A program made the translations under genes and the position numbers. Positions 60,213-64,000 of a DNA stretch of 64,000 bases are shown here, piece by piece (within the stretch, counting starts at the first letter, position 1; the number at the start of each line of letters is the position of its first letter). This DNA comes from Hoylesella oralis ATCC 33269 (lineage in GTDB: Bacteria > Bacteroidota > Bacteroidia > Bacteroidales > Bacteroidaceae). Under the pieces are notes generated by a model. It searched no databases. It worked only from the letters and a program-made list of their open reading frames with translations, and was not told the DNA's origin. Location: positions 1,801,464 through 1,865,463 of the forward strand of contig NZ_GL833119.1 of assembly GCF_000185145.2 (NCBI RefSeq). The letters run 5' to 3'.

Positions 60213-62576
60213 TTATTTACATATAGTTGTACTGCTTAGGCTGCTATGCATGTTCAAAGCAGCACGGCGACCATCGCCCATGGCAAGGATCACAGTAGCT
60301 CCACCTCTTACGATGTCTCCTCCGGCATAAATATTCTTGATGGAAGATTGCATTTGCTCATTAACGACAATCGTATTTCTTCTACCAAGCTCAAGTCCTT
60401 TTATGCTCTTTGGTACAAGCGGATTTGGAGATACGCCGACGGCAATAATCACTTGATCGAAGTCAATAGTCTTTGTTGAACCCAATATGGGTTCTGGACT
60501 GCGCCTACCGCTTGCATCTGGTTCACCTAAACGCATCTCTTGGAGTACCGCAGCTTTCACGGCTCCGTCTTCATCCGCTAAGTATTCTATCGGATTGTGT
60601 AAGGTAAGGAACTTGATACCTTCTTCCTTAGCGTGCTTCACCTCTTCAATACGTGCTGGCATCTCAACCTCGGATCGGCGATACACCAATGTGACATCAG
60701 CACCGAGGCGTTTGGCTGTACGACACGAGTCCATTGCCGTGTTTCCACCGCCTACTACGAGAACTTTCTTGCCAATATTGATGGGGGTATCTGTGGAAGG
60801 ATTGGCGGCGTCCATTAGATTAACGCGAGTAAGATATTCATTGCTCGACAGAATGTTGATGCTATTTTCTCCCGGTATTCCCATGAAGTTCGGAAGACCG
60901 GCACCCGAGCCGACAAATACTCCCTTGAACTCTTTTTCTTTTAGTTCTTCTACGGAAATAGTCTTACCTATGATGCAGTCGGTCTGGAAATGTACGCCCA
61001 TCTTCTGCAAATTCTCTATCTCGACATCCACAATCCGATTAGGCAATCGAAATTCGGGAATACCATACTTCAATACGCCTCCGATTTCGTGTAACGCTTC
61101 GAATACATAAACGTCATATCCTCTTTTGGCCATATCACCAGCAAAGCTCAATCCTGATGGCCCAGAACCAATAACTGCAATCTTAATACCATTCGCAGGA
61201 GCGATTTCTGGTAATGATATGTTACCACTCTCTCGTTCATAATCGGCGGCAAAGCGTTCCAAATAGCCAATGGCAACAGCCGGATCGTTCATTTTCAGAT
61301 GAATGCATCTGCTCTCGCATTGTTTCTCTTGCGGACATACACGTCCACAAACAGCGGGCAGTGCCGATGTATCTTTCAGCACTTTGGCGGCTGCAAGGAA
61401 TTGTCCACGTTCGATGTTCTTGATAAACGACGGAATGTTAATATTAACCGGGCAGCCTTCCACACAAGTCGGCTTGGCGCAATCAAGACATCGTTTGGCC
61501 TCCATTAATGCCATCTCCTTGGTTAATCCCTTGTTTACTTCTTCCAATCGTGTCGTGGCACGGTAAGTAGGTTCCAATTCTGGCATGATAACTCGTTTAA
61601 TTATCACTCTTTCCTTGGGTTTCATGGAAGAGCGCAGGTCCTTACGCCATTGCGAGTTTCGATCGGTAAGCATCTCTATCGTATCATCGACAGGCTTTTC
61701 ATCCATGCTGATTTGATATTCCTCTATGCCGGAAGCAATGCTACTCGTGATATTGAGATGTTCTTCATACCGTTCTAACTCTTCTCGTTCTACCTTCTTG
61801 AATGTACCCATTCGTTTGAACATCTCGTCCCAATCAACAAGCGTACCATCAAATTCGGGGCCATCGATACAAACGAATTTCGTCTTTCCTCCGATTGTCA
61901 GACGACAGGCTCCACACATTCCTGTACCATCTACCATAATAGTGTTAAGCGAAACATCGGTAGGAATGTTGTATTTCTGTGTCAATAGACAACAGAATTT
62001 CATCATGACCGGAGGCCCAATTGCAAAAACCTTGTCAATATGTTCTTGATTGATAAGTTTTTCTATGCCGATGGTTACGACGCCCTTCTCTCCATAGGAA
62101 CCATCATCGGTCATAATGATAGTTTCATCAGAATTATTTCGCACTTCGTCTTCGAGGATAATTAAATCCTTTGAACGTCCCGCAAGTACGGAGAGCACTC
62201 TGTTACCGGCAGCTTTCAACGCTTTGATAATCGGCAACATAGGTGCAACTCCCACGCCACCTCCGGCACAAACCACAGTACCGAAGTCCTCGATGTGGGT
62301 TGGATTGCCCAAAGGACCTACTACATCTGTAACGTAATCTCCTTTGTTTAAATTACAAAGCTTGATAGAAGATAATCCAACTTTTTGTACAACAAGGGTT
62401 ATTGTGCCTTTTTCAATATTGGCATTGGCAATGGTGAGAGGTATGCGTTCACCTTTCTCACCGACTCTTACGATGACAAAATTTCCGGCTTTACGACTCT
62501 TGGCAATCGGTGGAGCTTCAATCTCGAAGAGGAATACTTTTTCAGAGAATTGTTCCTTGCGTGCGATTTTATTCAT
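60213..62576 (-). CDS. fused NfnAB-type NADH-ferredoxin:NADP oxidoreductase / glutamate synthase small-chain protein
   Basis: The 787-residue protein joins two modules. Residues about 1-280 are an FAD/NAD-binding ferredoxin-reductase-like part (PyrK/NfnA type, 'KAGNFVIVRVGEKGERIPLT', 'VVCAGGGVGVAPMLPIIKAL') with a [2Fe-2S] motif 'MVDGTGMCGACRLTIGGKTK'. The C-terminal about 450 residues are a GltD/NfnB-type part with the iron-sulfur Cys pattern 'CLDCAKPTCVEGCPVNINIP', 'CGRVCPQEKQCESRC', and two nucleotide-binding motifs ('IAVIGSGPSGLSFAGDMAKR', 'VLVVGGGNTAMDSCRTAKRL'). NfnAB bifurcates electrons between NADH, NADPH and ferredoxin. Fusion of the subunits is known in Bacteroidales. No large glutamate synthase subunit is adjacent. 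Confidence 0.92.
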   Translation of the reverse strand: MNKIARKEQFSEKVFLFEIEAPPIAKSRKAGNFVIVRVGEKGERIPLTIANANIEKGTITLVVQKVGLSSIKLCNLNKGDYVTDVVGPLGNPTHIEDFGTVVCAGGGVGVAPMLPIIKALKAAGNRVLSVLAGRSKDLIILEDEVRNNSDETIIMTDDGSYGEKGVVTIGIEKLINQEHIDKVFAIGPPVMMKFCCLLTQKYNIPTDVSLNTIMVDGTGMCGACRLTIGGKTKFVCIDGPEFDGTLVDWDEMFKRMGTFKKVEREELERYEEHLNITSSIASGIEEYQISMDEKPVDDTIEMLTDRNSQWRKDLRSSMKPKERVIIKRVIMPELEPTYRATTRLEEVNKGLTKEMALMEAKRCLDCAKPTCVEGCPVNINIPSFIKNIERGQFLAAAKVLKDTSALPAVCGRVCPQEKQCESRCIHLKMNDPAVAIGYLERFAADYERESGNISLPEIAPANGIKIAVIGSGPSGLSFAGDMAKRGYDVYVFEALHEIGGVLKYGIPEFRLPNRIVDVEIENLQKMGVHFQTDCIIGKTISVEELKEKEFKGVFVGSGAGLPNFMGIPGENSINILSSNEYLTRVNLMDAANPSTDTPINIGKKVLVVGGGNTAMDSCRTAKRLGADVTLVYRRSEVEMPARIEEVKHAKEEGIKFLTLHNPIEYLADEDGAVKAAVLQEMRLGEPDASGRRSPEPILGSTKTIDFDQVIIAVGVSPNPLVPKSIKGLELGRRNTIVVNEQMQSSIKNIYAGGDIVRGGATVILAMGDGRRAALNMHSSLSSTTICK

Positions 62577-62627
62577 AAATGTCTTTGTATCAGGAGAATA
62601 GTTGTAAGTATCTAACCTAAACCTCTA

Positions 62628-63920
62628 TTACCCGAAGTTTTTATCATCTATCAAGTCGAAACCACAATAGGGGATGAGTACTTTGGGGACACGGATACCT
62701 TCCGGTGTTTGGTTATTTTCAAGAATTGTAGCAACGATACGTGGCAAGGCCAATGCTGAACCGTTTAAGGTATGGCATAATTCGATCTTTTTATTATCGA
62801 AACGACGATAGCGGCAATGCAGACGATTGGCCTGATAGCTTTCGAAATTCGATACAGAACTTACTTCCAGCCAGCGTTTTTGTGCTGCGCTCCACACCTC
62901 GAAGTCGTAACAGATGGAAGAGGTGAAACTCTGATCGCCGCCACATAGTAGGAGAATATGGTAAGGAAGTTCTAATTTTTTGCATAAACCTTCTACATGA
63001 TCAAGCATTTCTTGTAACGATTGGTAAGAATGTTCAGGGGTATCGATACGCACCAATTCTACTTTATCAAATTGATGTAGGCGATTCAATCCACGTACAT
63101 CTTTGCCATAACTTCCTGCTTCACGACGAAAACATGCTGAATAGGCACAACGTTTAATAGGAAGTTCTTTTTCCTCAAGAATGGTATCACGGAAAATATT
63201 TGTTACAGGAACCTCTGCTGTAGGTATCAGATAGAGATTATCTAAATTAGCATGATACATCTGTCCCTCTTTATCAGGCAACTGACCGGTACCATAGCCA
63301 CTGACCTCGTTTACTACGAAAGGAGGCTGCACTTCGAGATATCCGCTTTTACGAGCTTCGTCAAGAAAAAAGGCTTCGAGTGCACGTTGCAGACGTGCCA
63401 TTTTGCCGATATATATGGGAAAGCCTGCTCCGGTAATCTTCACGCCAAGGTCGAAGTCCACAAGATTATATTTTTTACATAAATCCCAATGACATAATGC
63501 ATTTTCCGGTAAAACCGGTTTCTCTCCGCCTTCTTTTACAACAACGTTATCGTTGGCGTCTTTACCCTCAGGAACTTTATCATTGGGAATGTTCGGAATA
63601 GTTAGCAGGATATCGGTCATCTTTTTTTGAGCATTATCCATCTCTTCTTGCAGTTTCTTATCAAATGTCTTTAATTCTGCAACTTGAGCCTTTACCACTT
63701 CGGCCTGTTCTTTCCGTCCTGTCTTCATCAGCATGCCTATATCTTTTGCCAAAAGATTAGCCTGTTGTTTATTCTTATCAAGTTTTTGTTGAGCATCACG
63801 ACGGTGCCTATCTATGATAAGAACATTTTCAATTGTTTTGCGTGCATCTTCGAAATGTTTTTTCTCTAAACCTTTTATCACCCGTTCAGTTTCTTCACTG
63901 ATAAGTTTAAGTGTGAGCAT
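62628..63920 (-). CDS. serS: seryl-tRNA synthetase
   Basis: SerS charges tRNA-Ser and also tRNA-Sec. The 430-residue protein has the N-terminal coiled-coil arm (about residues 30-100, 'AQQKLDKNKQQANLLAKDIG'), motif 1 ('FYIGKMARLQRALEAFFLDE' region), motif 2 'CAYSACFRREAGSYGKDVRG' with 'LHQFDKVELVRIDTPEHSYQ', and motif 3 'TLNGSALALPRIVATILENN'. The length is standard class II. A minus-strand TATTTTTG element at 63958-63965 should give a leader of about 30 bases. It lies 51 bases upstream of the NfnAB-type gene on the same strand, so the two may share a transcript. Confidence 0.97.
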   Translation of the reverse strand: MLTLKLISEETERVIKGLEKKHFEDARKTIENVLIIDRHRRDAQQKLDKNKQQANLLAKDIGMLMKTGRKEQAEVVKAQVAELKTFDKKLQEEMDNAQKKMTDILLTIPNIPNDKVPEGKDANDNVVVKEGGEKPVLPENALCHWDLCKKYNLVDFDLGVKITGAGFPIYIGKMARLQRALEAFFLDEARKSGYLEVQPPFVVNEVSGYGTGQLPDKEGQMYHANLDNLYLIPTAEVPVTNIFRDTILEEKELPIKRCAYSACFRREAGSYGKDVRGLNRLHQFDKVELVRIDTPEHSYQSLQEMLDHVEGLCKKLELPYHILLLCGGDQSFTSSICYDFEVWSAAQKRWLEVSSVSNFESYQANRLHCRYRRFDNKKIELCHTLNGSALALPRIVATILENNQTPEGIRVPKVLIPYCGFDLIDDKNFG

Positions 63921-63957
63921 GTACTATTTCTTTTTATATGTTGTAATTATTTAAACG

Positions 63958-63965
63958 CAAAAATA
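63958..63965 (-). promoter_or_regulatory. -7 element of serS
   Basis: On the minus strand it reads TATTTTTG. The -33 partner is not clear. Initiation near 63952 would leave about 32 bases before the ATG. Confidence 0.5.
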
Positions 63966-64000
63966 CAAAAAAAATATATTAAATCGTAATATTTCGTGTC

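Noticed and set aside
60213..62576. Glutamate synthase small subunit acting with a large subunit
   Set aside because: The fused NfnA-like N-terminal module and the absence of a gltB-like gene favour an NfnAB-type oxidoreductase.

Overview
The window is chromosomal DNA of a member of the order Bacteroidales. The evidence is the gene content and the promoters. Content includes a short 286-residue RpoD-type primary sigma factor, a eukaryote-like glycogen branching enzyme, a GT3 glycogen synthase, a fused NfnAB-type oxidoreductase, HU and HU-like proteins, a gliding-type C-terminal domain protein, and a BspA-type leucine-rich surface protein ending in a Prevotella-like 'YYNLNGQ...GIYI' tail. Many genes are preceded by TTTG-N19/20-TAnnTTTG, the Bacteroidetes housekeeping promoter. 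The family (Prevotellaceae, Muribaculaceae, Barnesiellaceae or another) cannot be fixed from what is seen.

Layout. 1-2.1 kb: tail of a probable glycoside hydrolase, then miaA and a lipid-kinase-like gene. 2.1-7.9 kb: a Crp/Fnr regulator diverging from a glycogen/maltodextrin operon (debranching enzyme, GT4 synthase, GH57 amylase), with a perfect 16-bp palindrome between them. 7.9-10.9 kb: a candidate small RNA, an orphan nuclease-like gene, an ECF sigma factor, rpe, a 41-residue gene and a 22-bp tandem repeat array. 10.9-15.2 kb: glycogen phosphorylase and GT3 glycogen synthase. 15.3-19.2 kb: a secreted protein, pheT and a YebC-type gene. 19.4-22.1 kb: an accessory patch with a gluzincin-like protein, decayed tyrosine-recombinase pieces and a striking double inverted repeat. 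22.1-29.7 kb: uvrA, a gliding-domain protein, and an envelope operon (LysM/binding protein, outer-membrane barrel, POT transporter). 30.3-34.7 kb: MORN-repeat protein, glgB and a membrane protein. 34.7-41.1 kb, mostly minus strand: ruvC, MBL hydrolase, rsmG, lipoprotein, pyk, dinB. 41.3-45.2 kb: HU, a 29-residue basic protein, rng, and a TPR/HTH membrane regulator. 45.5-50.3 kb: a second 22-bp array, then an HU-like gene carrying a frameshift, the BspA-type gene and a 58-residue acidic gene. 50.6-55.1 kb: gapA, mscL, small membrane proteins, a YihY-type protein and RNase P RNA. 55.4-64 kb: HtrA/Deg protease, rpoD, a three-gene HPr-kinase-like / S26 peptidase / PqqD cluster, the NfnAB-type fusion and serS.

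How the genes work together. Glycogen metabolism is unusually complete within the window: synthesis (GT3, possibly GT4), branching (glgB), phosphorolysis (glgP), debranching and GH57 hydrolysis, spread over three transcription units. pyk, gapA and rpe link it to central carbon flow. The best candidates for undescribed biology are the kinase-like/peptidase/PqqD cluster, the paired 22-bp arrays with the HU-like/LRR/acidic-peptide cassette, the double inverted repeat beside the recombinase remnant, and the promoter-plus-terminator small RNA at about 7.95 kb.
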